A stretch of DNA of 64,000 nucleotides, taken from the NCBI RefSeq assembly GCF_028293835.1, contig NZ_JAQGNX010000098.1:62001-126000 (forward strand), in the 5' to 3' direction. Source of the DNA: Pseudomonas sp. (GTDB lineage Bacteria; Pseudomonadota; Gammaproteobacteria; Pseudomonadales; Pseudomonadaceae). A program made the position numbers and the translations under genes. How positions within the stretch are numbered: position 1 is the stretch's first letter; each line of letters begins with the position of its first letter. Below the pieces are notes generated by a model. The model ran no database searches. It was not told the origin of the DNA and saw only the letters and a program-made list of their open reading frames with translations. This document shows, in pieces, positions 52,479 through 60,679 of the stretch.

Positions 52479-52667
52479 ATGCCCTACCCCATCCGAATGA
52501 TCATTGCGCTTGTCGCCAGCGTGTTAGTGAGTTCCAGCGCCTTGGCGGCCAGCGCGCCGTGGTACACCTGGCAAGGTGCTACCCGAACCGTGTGCGCGCA
52601 AAACAGCCCTGGTCCCGGATGGATACGCCTGAGAGGACCGTACAAAAAATCCGACTGCAGCCTATGA
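52479..52667 (+). CDS. small exported protein of unknown function
   Basis: A 62-residue product from ATG 52479 (MPYPIRMIIALVASVL), chosen because GAGG lies 7 bases upstream and because it gives a clean signal peptide ending ALAA near residue 24. The mature peptide is about 38 residues, with WYTWQGATRTVCAQNSPGPG and two cysteines that could pair. I know similar short exported proteins from Pseudomonas genomes but no function. It is the only plus-strand gene among the flg genes; a longer in-frame start 20 codons earlier is not preferred. Confidence 0.78.
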   Translation: MPYPIRMIIALVASVLVSSSALAASAPWYTWQGATRTVCAQNSPGPGWIRLRGPYKKSDCSL

Positions 52668-52683
52668 CCTGAACCTGCACCCA

Positions 52684-52710
52684 ATTAAAAGCCCCGACGG
52701 ATCGAGGCTC
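52684..52710 (-). terminator. intrinsic terminator of the second flgE
   Basis: Arms AGCCTCGA and TCGGGGCT (one G-U pair) are followed on the minus strand by TTTTAATT, 19 bases after the gene stop. Confidence 0.8.
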
Positions 52711-52728
52711 AAGCACAGCGTGTCGCGC

Positions 52729-54549
52729 TTAAATGGCTTGTATTAACGTCTGCATCAACGTTGCCTCTGTCGAAAGCGCTTTGGAGTTGGCTTGATAGGC
52801 GGTTTGCGCTTGTATCAGCGCCACCAACTCATCGGTCAGCTTGACGTTCGAGCCTTCCAGTGACCCCGAAACAACCCCACCGAGGCTTCCCACTTTCGGC
52901 GCATCCATGTTGGCGATCCCGGAAGCGCCGGTCTCCCTCCAGCGGGTATTGTTATCGACGGCCAACCCTTGCTCATTGGCAAATGTGGCGAGCATCAGTT
53001 GCCCGATATTTTTGTTTTTTCCATTGCTGAAACCCGCTCGTATGATGCCATCGACGCCGATGCTGACAGCGGTGAGTTGCCCTGCGGCATGGCCGTCCTG
53101 CTGTGCCGAGGTACGATGGGTGGCGGCGTTGTATTGCGTCAATTTATTCATGTCGATAGCGATGCCCGCAGTGCTGCCCCGAGCTCCGTTGGACAACCAT
53201 TTCTTGCTATTTTTGCTCGCATCGACGGCCCTGGCCGGGACCCAGCCGGTCACCGTAACGCTGTTGTTTTCCACGCTCAAGCCCTCGCCCCCGGTGATGG
53301 ATCGAATACTGCCATCGGAATTGAATGTAAGGCTGGCCGACGCGGGCTGGCTGGAGCCTGGTGTCATCGGATTTCGACCGTTGACCAGAACATGCATCTT
53401 CCAGCTGTTGGTGTCGTCTTTGACAAAGTACTGTGTCATCTCGTGCTGATTACCCAGGCTGTCAAACACGGGTGTTGAGAATGGCTTGCTGAAGGTGGCG
53501 ATATTGCCAGGGTCAAACACCGGGACTTCCCTGCTCATTGCGACATCATTTTCGTCGACCCCATTGACGCCTCCCTCGCTTAACGACAGCACAATCGGAC
53601 CACCGTTGCTGGCGGAGCTGGCGGAGCTGGCGACCCAGACACCGTCGACCTGATGACTGGGTTTCCACCCGGCCAACAGAAACTCGGTACCGGAGGTCTG
53701 CTTGATCACATCACGATCACTGACCAATGAAAGGCTGCCGTCCGGCCGCCTGGTAAGCGTTGCCACCAGCGGCGATGTGGTGGAGGGATCGATGGGGTGA
53801 CGGCCATCGATCAACGTGTACATCGTCCAATGGTTGGCGTCGGTTTTAACAAAATATTGCTTGAGCTCGTGGTCCGCTGGCGCAACCGCTGGCTTGGCCG
53901 CCACCCGTATGGTTTCTCGACCTTGCGCGTCCTTGCTCTTTACCTCCGCCACCGCCGCCGAGCCTCCATCCTTGATGGTTCTTCCGAGCATTTTCGTATA
54001 GGTGTCGGGGTTGGCTGGATTAAACGCCGGCAACACTGCCAATGAATTTATAGACGCGTCAAGGTTGATGTTTTGGGCCACTTTGGTGGTCACTTTAGAG
54101 GCTATGTTGCGGGTGTCGATCTTCAAGTCGGCGCGCACGCCAGTGACCACGTTCCCGTTGTCATCAACGCCATATCCCTGCAAGCGGCTGCCTTGGTTGT
54201 CCACGATAAAATCGTCGGCGTCTTTTATAAAAGCGCCGGCGCGGGTGTAACTAAGCGCGCCGTTATCGCTGACCACAAAAAAACCTTTGCCTTGGATGCG
54301 CAAGTCCAGCGCCCGCCCAGTATTTGAATCCACCTCCCCCTGACTGAACTTTTGTGACACGTTCGCCAGCCGCGCGCCGGCCCCTACTGCGCTGTGGCCG
54401 CTGCCCAGCATGGAGCTTGAGTACAGCGCGGAAAACTCCGCTCGGGATGATTTGAAACCTTGGGTACCGACGTTAGCAATATTATTACTGGCAACTTCAA
54501 GTCTTTTATGAGCAGTGTGCAACCCGCTCAGCGCTGTAGTAAATGACAT
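52729..54549 (-). CDS. second FlgE-like hook protein, enlarged
   Basis: A 606-residue hook protein from [12 protein letters not shown] (AGGAG upstream). The N-terminus ([19 protein letters not shown]) and C-terminus ([20 protein letters not shown]) are typical FlgE ends. The middle holds two related units: [20 protein letters not shown] (about 227-246) and [20 protein letters not shown] (about 369-388), each followed by a GR-P stretch and an SDG/PDG-type turn. The usual FlgE, like the neighbour at 54762-56084, has only one. So the hook domain appears duplicated. It has its own terminator and lies behind the terminator of the first flgE. Confidence 0.9.
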   Translation of the reverse strand: MSFTTALSGLHTAHKRLEVASNNIANVGTQGFKSSRAEFSALYSSSMLGSGHSAVGAGARLANVSQKFSQGEVDSNTGRALDLRIQGKGFFVVSDNGALSYTRAGAFIKDADDFIVDNQGSRLQGYGVDDNGNVVTGVRADLKIDTRNIASKVTTKVAQNINLDASINSLAVLPAFNPANPDTYTKMLGRTIKDGGSAAVAEVKSKDAQGRETIRVAAKPAVAPADHELKQYFVKTDANHWTMYTLIDGRHPIDPSTTSPLVATLTRRPDGSLSLVSDRDVIKQTSGTEFLLAGWKPSHQVDGVWVASSASSASNGGPIVLSLSEGGVNGVDENDVAMSREVPVFDPGNIATFSKPFSTPVFDSLGNQHEMTQYFVKDDTNSWKMHVLVNGRNPMTPGSSQPASASLTFNSDGSIRSITGGEGLSVENNSVTVTGWVPARAVDASKNSKKWLSNGARGSTAGIAIDMNKLTQYNAATHRTSAQQDGHAAGQLTAVSIGVDGIIRAGFSNGKNKNIGQLMLATFANEQGLAVDNNTRWRETGASGIANMDAPKVGSLGGVVSGSLEGSNVKLTDELVALIQAQTAYQANSKALSTEATLMQTLIQAI

Positions 54550-54712
54550 GAATACTCCTGTGCCACGGACGTGGCTTTCGTCAATGCATGAGTGCCGCAG
54601 GCGAGTCATCGCTGCGTTATTTATTCTCGCATTAACGAAAGTAGGAATTTTCTAGGTCTATTGTAGGAACGGGCTCGAATTTATTACCTACGACAACTTA
54701 TTAAACAGGCAT

Positions 54713-54743
54713 TAAAAAGCCCCTTCGAAAAGAGGCTTTTTAA
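54713..54743 (-). terminator. intrinsic terminator of the first flgE
   Basis: Arms AAAAGCCTC and GGGGCTTTTT (TTTTCGAA loop region) 18 bases after the stop, ending in a T tract on the minus strand. It separates the two flgE genes into different units. Confidence 0.88.
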
Positions 54744-54761
54744 ACATAGCGCAGCCCGACT

Positions 54762-56084
54762 TTAGCTAACCATTTGAATAGTGGTTTGCATGATAGTGTT
54801 TTCAGTCGAGATGGTTTTAGCGTTCGCCTGATAGTTGCTTTGCTCGCGAATCAGATCGACCAGTTCGCTGGTCAAATCAACGTTGGAATCTTCCAGCGCG
54901 TCGCCGACGATTGAGCCCAGGGTGCCCGTTTCAGGAGAGCCGGTAACCGCTACGCCTGAGGCAAAAGACTCTTTCCAACCGCTGCCGCCCACCGGAATCA
55001 AACCCTGCACGTTAGCAAAGTTGGTGATAGACACCTGACCGATAACCTTCGACTGTTGGTTGGTGTACGTGGCGAACAGGTTGCCACCGGCATCCACTGA
55101 CAGACCCGCCAATTGGCCCGTCGCATAACCGTCCTGGCTTTTGCTGATGACACCGCTGACCGAGTTGGTCTGGCTGGTTGCCAGCATATCGATTTGAATA
55201 CCGCCTACCTTGGCATTGGAGCCGTTGCTTGCCCAGACTCCGGTGGTACCCACCTGTGCAGCAGGTATCCAACCCGTCAATTGAAAGGTCCCGTCTGCGT
55301 TGACGGACACAGCACCAGAGCTGCTGCTCGCCGTTTTGTCCAATGAGCCATCGGAGTTAAATGTCAGTTTGGTTTCGTCCGCTACTACTGGCGTAGTACC
55401 TGGATTCTGTGCATTGCGGCCGTCAACCAGGGTGTACATGGACCATGCGTTAGTGCCGGTCTTGACGAAGTATTGATCCAGAGAGTGTTGGTTGCCCTGG
55501 CTGTCGAAAATCGGTGTGCTGTTGGTCGTGGTGTAGCTGTTGAGATCCGAAGGATCGAATGGGGATACCGTTGGCACAGTGGCCGTGGAGTTCAGGTTGG
55601 ACCCAATAGTAATGGTACCCGTTGGTTTCGGCGTCAGGTTCGACGAGTCAATTTTTAAGTTGGTCAGCACGCCGGCGACAACGTTGCCGCTACCATCGAC
55701 GCCGTACCCTTGCAATTTGTTGCCGCTGCTGTCGACGACATTGCCGTCTTTGTCCGGGTAGAAAGCACCGTTACGGGTGTATAGGCTTTCACCGTTGTTG
55801 CTGACCATGAAGAAACCGTTGCCCTGGATCGCCAGGTCGAGGCTACGACCCGTGCCGGTGGTCAAGTTACCCTGGGTGAACTGCTGCGACACGGAAGAAA
55901 CCGTTACACCACTGCCGACGTTAGTCGAGCCAGACGTACCGCGAATCGACGCCGCGTACTGGTCCTGAAATTCGGTACGGGACGATTTGAAACCGGTGGT
56001 CGCAACGTTGGCAATGTTGTTGCCGGTGACGTTGAGACTTTTGTTTGCGGCAAAGAGCCCACTGAGACCAATGTTGTAAGACAT
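54762..56084 (-). CDS. flgE: FlgE, hook protein
   Basis: FlgE builds the hook. The 440-residue product has the standard ends (NNIANVATTGFKSSRTEFQD; LIREQSNYQANAKTISTEN) and one central unit (HSLDQYFVKTGTNAWSMYTL). Length is normal for Pseudomonas. It lies 28 bases after flgD and ends the flgBCDE run at a terminator. Confidence 0.97.
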   Translation of the reverse strand: MSYNIGLSGLFAANKSLNVTGNNIANVATTGFKSSRTEFQDQYAASIRGTSGSTNVGSGVTVSSVSQQFTQGNLTTGTGRSLDLAIQGNGFFMVSNNGESLYTRNGAFYPDKDGNVVDSSGNKLQGYGVDGSGNVVAGVLTNLKIDSSNLTPKPTGTITIGSNLNSTATVPTVSPFDPSDLNSYTTTNSTPIFDSQGNQHSLDQYFVKTGTNAWSMYTLVDGRNAQNPGTTPVVADETKLTFNSDGSLDKTASSSSGAVSVNADGTFQLTGWIPAAQVGTTGVWASNGSNAKVGGIQIDMLATSQTNSVSGVISKSQDGYATGQLAGLSVDAGGNLFATYTNQQSKVIGQVSITNFANVQGLIPVGGSGWKESFASGVAVTGSPETGTLGSIVGDALEDSNVDLTSELVDLIREQSNYQANAKTISTENTIMQTTIQMVS

Positions 56085-56112
56085 GCTTCACTCCTGCGCC
56101 GTCTGGTCGGCT

Positions 56113-56799
56113 CTATATACCGATTGTTTGAACTTTGGACAGGCCGACAGTACCGCCGCCCGCCAAATTGAGAGTCATTTCCGCACCCGCCACGCCCATG
56201 GTCACGCTGTTAACCGTGGCTGGCAGATAAGTCGCTAACGAAGTGCCGGCGCCATTGGTAGTGCCGGTGGCGACAAAACTGTAAGTGCCGGCAGGAGCAA
56301 CCGTGCCATCGCCAGTTTTGCCGTCCCAGGTAAAGCTGCTGGTGCCTGCGGCCTGAGAACCGAGATCAATGGTGGTGACCAGCTTCGCCGAGGTGTCATA
56401 AACCTTGACCGTTGTGTCTGAGTTGGACGCTGGCACCACGACAGAGCCGGTCATGCCCTTGGCGGTATCGACCACGGTGGAACCGGCGGCAACGATGACC
56501 GAGCGACCGACCAGCGAAGACGCCTGCAGCGCTTGGGATGACTGGTAAGTCGTCGCGATCGAGTCAACCGTAGTACCTAGGTTCTGGGTCGCTTCCAGGC
56601 TGCTGAACTGCGCCAATTGCGATACGAATGCGGTGTTGTCTTGGGGGCTGAGAGGATCCTGGTTCTTCAACTGCGTTGTCAGCAGTTGCAAAAACGCGTC
56701 CTTACCCAGCGCGGCGGAAGGGTTAGTCGTAGTCGAAGCGCCCGACGATGACGAGAGCTGGTCAAGTACTGCCTGACCGACGTTAGAAGTGGTTGTCAT
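56113..56799 (-). CDS. flgD: FlgD, hook scaffold/cap protein
   Basis: FlgD caps the growing hook. The 228-residue product has the conserved N-terminal segment LGKDAFLQLLTTQLKNQDPLS and a C-terminal FlgD-type Ig/Tudor part with FTWDGKTGDGTVAPAG. It lies 14 bases after flgC. Confidence 0.97.
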   Translation of the reverse strand: MTTTSNVGQAVLDQLSSSSGASTTTNPSAALGKDAFLQLLTTQLKNQDPLSPQDNTAFVSQLAQFSSLEATQNLGTTVDSIATTYQSSQALQASSLVGRSVIVAAGSTVVDTAKGMTGSVVVPASNSDTTVKVYDTSAKLVTTIDLGSQAAGTSSFTWDGKTGDGTVAPAGTYSFVATGTTNGAGTSLATYLPATVNSVTMGVAGAEMTLNLAGGGTVGLSKVQTIGI

Positions 56800-56813
56800 G
56801 GTTACGCCCCTTG

Positions 56814-57257
56814 TTACTGACCGAGGGTCAGAACCTTTTGCATCATGGTTTTGGCGGTAGTCATCATGTCCGCGTTGGTTTGAAACGAGCGACTGGCAGA
56901 AATCATGTCGGCCATTTCTTGCACTACGTTGACGTTGGGGTAATAGACATAGCCGTTCTTGTCGGCGGCCGGATGATTCGGCTCGTAGCGCGCGTCAAGG
57001 TTGCTCTTGTCTTCAATGATGCCTGCGACCTGAACGCCCTGCCCCGCCTCGTCCTGACTGCCGAACAGTGAACCACTGTCGCCATCGGCCTGGCCTTGCA
57101 TGACAGTGGAGAACACCGGGTGACGGGCACGATAGGTGGCGTCTGCGCTCGACGAAACGGTCTCGGCGTTGGCGATGTTGCTGGCCACAGTGTTCAAACG
57201 CGTGGTTTGCGCGCTCATGCCGCTACCGGCAATGCTAAAAACGCTGGCTAGGGACAT
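56814..57257 (-). CDS. flgC: FlgC, proximal rod protein
   Basis: A 147-residue rod protein with AGSGMSAQTTRLNTVASNIAN at the N-terminus and the C-terminal VVQEMADMISASRSFQTNAD. It starts 3 bases after flgB. Confidence 0.97.
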   Translation of the reverse strand: MSLASVFSIAGSGMSAQTTRLNTVASNIANAETVSSSADATYRARHPVFSTVMQGQADGDSGSLFGSQDEAGQGVQVAGIIEDKSNLDARYEPNHPAADKNGYVYYPNVNVVQEMADMISASRSFQTNADMMTTAKTMMQKVLTLGQ

Positions 57258-57260
57258 GAA

Positions 57261-57668
57261 TTATTCTCCTCGCAGGGCAGACATAAGCCCTTTGAATTTG
57301 TTGTTTAGAAACGTAAAGCTGGCCTGGAAGCCCACCGAGTTCTCTGCGTAGTTGGCTGTTTCTACCTGACCATCAACGGTGTTCTGGTCCAGCGACGGCT
57401 GGCTCGGCGTGCGGTAAAGCAAGGTGCCGTCCATACCGCCCACGCCATCAACTTCGATGTGCTTGGTATTGGTTGTGTTAAGCGCGAACGTGCCGTTTTT
57501 CGACTTGTCAGCCTGTGCCGCCAGCACGGCAGAAAAGTCCATATCCCGCGCTTTGTAATTTGGCGTGTCGGCGTTGGCAATGTTATTGGCCAACACTTCT
57601 GCACGCTGGGCGCGGAAGGCAAGGGCTTGCTCGTGAATGCCCAGGGCTTTGTCGAAGCTGATGCTCAT
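57261..57668 (-). CDS. flgB: FlgB, proximal rod protein
   Basis: A 135-residue rod protein (FDKALGIHEQALAFRAQRAE; NNIANADTPNYKARDMDF) and the first gene of flgBCDE. A sigma-54 promoter that matches the consensus lies 46 bases upstream. The 307 bases from here to the acyltransferase gene hold that promoter and a hairpin but no convincing gene. Confidence 0.97.
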   Translation of the reverse strand: MSISFDKALGIHEQALAFRAQRAEVLANNIANADTPNYKARDMDFSAVLAAQADKSKNGTFALNTTNTKHIEVDGVGGMDGTLLYRTPSQPSLDQNTVDGQVETANYAENSVGFQASFTFLNNKFKGLMSALRGE

Positions 57669-57713
57669 GTCGGGAAACCTTTAGCGGCTGACCTGTTTAC
57701 GTATCTGAGACAA

Positions 57714-57729
57714 AGCAATCAGCGTGCCA
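57714..57729 (-). promoter_or_regulatory. sigma-54 promoter for flgBCDE
   Basis: Minus-strand sequence TGGCACGCTGATTGCT is a full match to TGGCACG-N4-TTGCW with GG-N10-GC spacing. Confidence 0.93.
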
Positions 57730-57942
57730 GCTTCTCCGAGCCCGAAAATCAAGGGGTGCAGCGAGACTGACCGAGCGGCAAGCCAAAATAGCGGCAATAG
57801 ATGTCCGCCAACCGCCAGTAAAGCGGCAACGTCGCCGACATGAGTTGCCGCAAGGAGAAGCGATTGGATTGAGTCGCTGCGAGGATCCAGCGGGCAGCTC
57901 GGCGAATGCGCCAGAGCCGCAACGAGCGAGACGATGCTGACT

Positions 57943-57961
57943 GGCGTTTCGAATAAACGCC
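57943..57961. terminator. stem-loop after the acyltransferase gene
   Basis: Perfect 7-base arms GGCGTTT and AAACGCC with a 5-base loop, 15 bases after the gene stop on the minus strand. There is no T tract. Confidence 0.4.
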
Positions 57962-57975
57962 GGATGCGTATAGAC

Positions 57976-58560
57976 CTATACAGCCGTAGCAATGCGTCCA
58001 GCGTGTTCCATCATCTCTTGCTCCAAGGCAAGGATATCCCGCTTACGCTCTTTGACACGTTTAACTGGAACGCCTGAATAAATACCGAATTCTTTACAGT
58101 TTTTTGATACGAGGCTTAATGCGCCGATGGCTACGCCCTGATGAAGAACGACGCCTGGAAGCAATACACTGCCTGCCCCCACGATCACATGCCTATCCAA
58201 GGTGACATCAGCACTTTTCACATTGGTGAATTCGCTGGAAACCGTGGGATTTGTCAGGCTGGCACCACTGTAATCATCACTGCTGCTGTAAATTGACACA
58301 CGGGAAGAAAGCCCACTGAAGTCATGCAGCGTAATTTTCCCCTGCCCGATCAACAGACAAAATGCCGCGACATGAATATTGCTACCCAGCTCGATACCGC
58401 CTTTGCCCGCAGAAATCACGCAATAGTCGTCAATGCGCACGTTATTGCCAATGACTATATTTTTGCAGTTGTAATAAGAGGCTTTGTCGGAAAGACGCAC
58501 ATTCTCGCCAGTCCTGGCAAAACCCATGTCTTCGATTTGTTGACGAGTTAAAAATCCCAT
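57976..58560 (-). CDS. hexapeptide-repeat (LbetaH) acyltransferase
   Basis: A 194-residue protein from ATG 58560 (MGFLTRQQIEDMGF; AGGAG upstream); 45 in-frame codons upstream look non-coding. It carries left-handed beta-helix hexapeptides (KNIVIGNNVRIDDYCVISA; VIVGAGSVLLPGVVLHQGVAIGALSLV), typical of WbbJ/galactoside-type sugar O-acetyltransferases, then a short helical tail. The substrate is unknown. Its position between flgB and cheR, away from the sugar genes, is odd. It could decorate the flagellar glycan, LPS or an exopolysaccharide; nothing in the sequence decides. Confidence 0.82.
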   Translation of the reverse strand: MGFLTRQQIEDMGFARTGENVRLSDKASYYNCKNIVIGNNVRIDDYCVISAGKGGIELGSNIHVAAFCLLIGQGKITLHDFSGLSSRVSIYSSSDDYSGASLTNPTVSSEFTNVKSADVTLDRHVIVGAGSVLLPGVVLHQGVAIGALSLVSKNCKEFGIYSGVPVKRVKERKRDILALEQEMMEHAGRIATAV

Positions 58561-58672
58561 AGCTACTCCTGAACGCTTTGATACCCTAGGCCGTTTGGTA
58601 GCGCGGGGAGTCAATGCCCCAATGACTATTCGCCAACCAGACATGCCACCACAGGGCAACAGACCTTCATCG

Positions 58673-58720
58673 ACATTTTGATCCTCGGCACGCATGAACG
58701 AATCGAGATCATCAAAATGT
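58673..58720. repeat. long interrupted inverted repeat
   Basis: Perfect 10-base arms ACATTTTGAT and ATCAAAATGT with a further CTCG/CGAG pair inside, separated by 28 bases. It lies between cheR and the acyltransferase gene. It could be a transcript-end hairpin or an operator; no T tract follows the arms. Confidence 0.6.
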
Positions 58721-58791
58721 GCACGACCAACACCTGCTACCTTGAACCTATCCCCCTCCTTTCGACAAGGCGATTTTTTTACTGCGCCGAC

Positions 58792-59619
58792 CTACTTGGT
58801 TTGATAAATAATCCCCGGGCTGCACTGCACCATCTGATAGTGATCCGGCAAACCGTTAAGCGCTTCGGAAGCCCCGAGAAACAAATAACCCCCTGGCTTC
58901 AAGGTGCTGTGAATACGCAGCAGAATGTCTTTTTTCACTTCGGCCGAGAAGTAGATCAACACGTTGCGGCAAAAGACGATGTCGAACTTGCCAAGGCTGG
59001 CGTAGCTGTCGAGCAAATTAAAGGAGCGAAACTCCACACGATTTTTTATCGGCGCCTTGATTGCCCAACGACCTGGCGTCTTGACGTCGAAAAACCGCTG
59101 CAAGCGTTCAGGGGAAAGTCCCCGCCCAATTGCCAGGCTGTCGTATTCCCCCGACTTGCAGTTGGTGAGCATGGTTCCCGATAAATCCGTCGCGACGATC
59201 TGCACGCCGCTTTTAAGCTGACCCATATTGGTCCGCTCGAACTCGTCGATAGACATCGACAGCGAATAGGGTTCCTGCCCGGAAGAGCACGCAGCGGACC
59301 AAATCTTCAACCGCTGACCAGGGCTGGCCTTGATCATCTCCGGAAGCACTTTGTTTTTCAGCACTTCGAACGGATAGGTATCACGAAACCATAGGGTTTC
59401 GTTGGTGGTCATCGCATCCACCACCTGCTCACGCAGACCGCTACGTGGCTGGGCCTGAATACGCTGAATCAACTCACCCAGGGATTTAATGCCTTGCTGC
59501 TCCATCAGCTTGTTGAGGCGGCTGGACACCAGGTATTGCTTATTTTCACCCAGCAAAATGCCACAGGCTTTTTCCAGGAAGACCCGGAACTGTTCGAAAT
59601 CCAAATTACCCGTCGACAA
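58792..59619 (-). CDS. cheR: CheR, chemotaxis protein methyltransferase
   Basis: CheR methylates glutamates on chemoreceptors with SAM. The product is 275 residues if started at TTG 59619 (LSTGNLDFEQFRVFLEKACG), which has GAGG 8 bases upstream and gives the length usual for Pseudomonas CheR1; an in-frame ATG ten codons earlier (59640) lacks a ribosome site. Motifs: N-terminal CheR domain, SAM site IWSAACSSGQEPYSLSM, and FCRNVLIYFSAE. It lies downstream of cheV. Confidence 0.92.
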   Translation of the reverse strand: MSTGNLDFEQFRVFLEKACGILLGENKQYLVSSRLNKLMEQQGIKSLGELIQRIQAQPRSGLREQVVDAMTTNETLWFRDTYPFEVLKNKVLPEMIKASPGQRLKIWSAACSSGQEPYSLSMSIDEFERTNMGQLKSGVQIVATDLSGTMLTNCKSGEYDSLAIGRGLSPERLQRFFDVKTPGRWAIKAPIKNRVEFRSFNLLDSYASLGKFDIVFCRNVLIYFSAEVKKDILLRIHSTLKPGGYLFLGASEALNGLPDHYQMVQCSPGIIYQTK

Positions 59620-59650
59620 ATAAACCGCCTCTAAACTCATTTGAATCACA

Positions 59651-59667
59651 GGAGGGCAGCGCCCTCC
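59651..59667. terminator. stem-loop between cheV and cheR
   Basis: A perfect stem GGAGGGC / GCCCTCC with a 3-base loop, directly after the cheV stop. It has no T tract and may tune cheR translation or stability, because the cheR ribosome site lies close by. Confidence 0.45.
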
Positions 59668-59672
59668 GGCAA

Positions 59673-60599
59673 TTATTTCACTGCATTGATCCGGTTAACT
59701 ACCCGGGACGCCAGGTCATCGGGCCGGAACTTCGCGAGAAAATCATCCGCCCCGACTTTCTTGACCATTGCCTGGTTGAATACACCTGACAAGGAAGTAT
59801 GCAGGATGATGTGTAATTTTTGCATGCGCGGATCGCTGCGAATTTCTGCGGTCAGGGTATACCCGTCCATTTCAGGCATTTCGATGTCTGAAATCATCAT
59901 CAGAAATTCTTCTTCCGGCTTCTTGCCTTCCTCGACCAGTTTGCGCAGGTAATCCAACGCTTGTCGGCCGTCATTGAGGGCAACCACCTCGACCCCTACC
60001 GTTTGCAGGCAGCGCGACACCTGCTTACGGGCAACCGAGGAGTCATCAACGGTCAACACCCGCAACGTAACCGCTTTCGCCTGGGTTTCGACATCGATGA
60101 CACCCGTTGAAATATGCTCGGAGGTAGGCGCCACTTCGGCGAGGATTTTCTCCACGTCGATAATTTCGACCAGTTGGTTGTCAACCCGGGTCACCGCCGT
60201 CAGGTAGTGGTCGCGCCCGGTTCCCTTGGGAGGCGGATGGATCTCCTCCCAGTTCATATTGACGATGCGCTCGACCGAATGCACCAGGAAACCCTGAATC
60301 TTGGTGTTGTATTCGGTAATGATCACAAAGGTATTACTCACGTCTTTCAACGCGTCCGCGCCCGTCGCCATCGCCAGATCAATGATCGGAATGGTTGCTC
60401 CACGAATATTTGCAACGCCGCGCACCACTGGGTTGGACTTGGGCATCACGGTCAGTTTCGGGCATTGCAGCACCTCTTTGACCTTGAATACGTTGATCCC
60501 GTAAAGCTGCTTGCCGTTCAGCCGGAACAACAAAAGCTCCAGGCGGTTTTGCCCCACCAGTTGAGTGCGCTGGTTTACCGAATCCATTACACCAGCCAT
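59673..60599 (-). CDS. cheV: CheV, CheW-like coupling protein with receiver domain
   Basis: CheV couples receptors to CheA and can be phosphorylated. The 308-residue product has a CheW domain (about 20-160; YGINVFKVKEVLQ, VVRGVANIRGATIPIIDL) and a C-terminal receiver domain (about 180-305; VDDSSVARKQVS, phosphoacceptor Asp in MISDIEMPEMDG). TAGGAG precedes the ATG. It is divergent from flgA. Confidence 0.95.
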   Translation of the reverse strand: MAGVMDSVNQRTQLVGQNRLELLLFRLNGKQLYGINVFKVKEVLQCPKLTVMPKSNPVVRGVANIRGATIPIIDLAMATGADALKDVSNTFVIITEYNTKIQGFLVHSVERIVNMNWEEIHPPPKGTGRDHYLTAVTRVDNQLVEIIDVEKILAEVAPTSEHISTGVIDVETQAKAVTLRVLTVDDSSVARKQVSRCLQTVGVEVVALNDGRQALDYLRKLVEEGKKPEEEFLMMISDIEMPEMDGYTLTAEIRSDPRMQKLHIILHTSLSGVFNQAMVKKVGADDFLAKFRPDDLASRVVNRINAVK

Positions 60600-60620
60600 G
60601 CCGTGACTCCTAGACCAAAA

Positions 60621-60635
60621 GCTTCGAACCGAAGC
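60621..60635. promoter_or_regulatory. palindrome in the cheV-flgA divergent gap
   Basis: GCTTCG-AAC-CGAAGC, a perfect 6-base inverted repeat, lies between the divergent cheV and flgA starts. It could be a regulator site; no known factor is assigned. Confidence 0.3.
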
Positions 60636-60652
60636 ACACTCACATGAAGAAG

Positions 60653-60668
60653 CGGCACGGGGCTTGCT
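60653..60668 (+). promoter_or_regulatory. sigma-54 promoter for flgA
   Basis: CGGCACGGGGCTTGCT matches the consensus except the first base, with GG-N10-GC spacing. Expected transcription start is about 12 bases after the GC, at or next to the flgA ATG (60680). Confidence 0.75.
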
Positions 60669-60679
60669 TTTTAACTGTT

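Noticed and set aside
57681..57992. 103-codon minus-strand open frame between flgB and the acyltransferase
   Set aside because: It contains the full-consensus sigma-54 promoter of flgBCDE, overlaps the end of the acyltransferase gene and looks like translated non-coding DNA.
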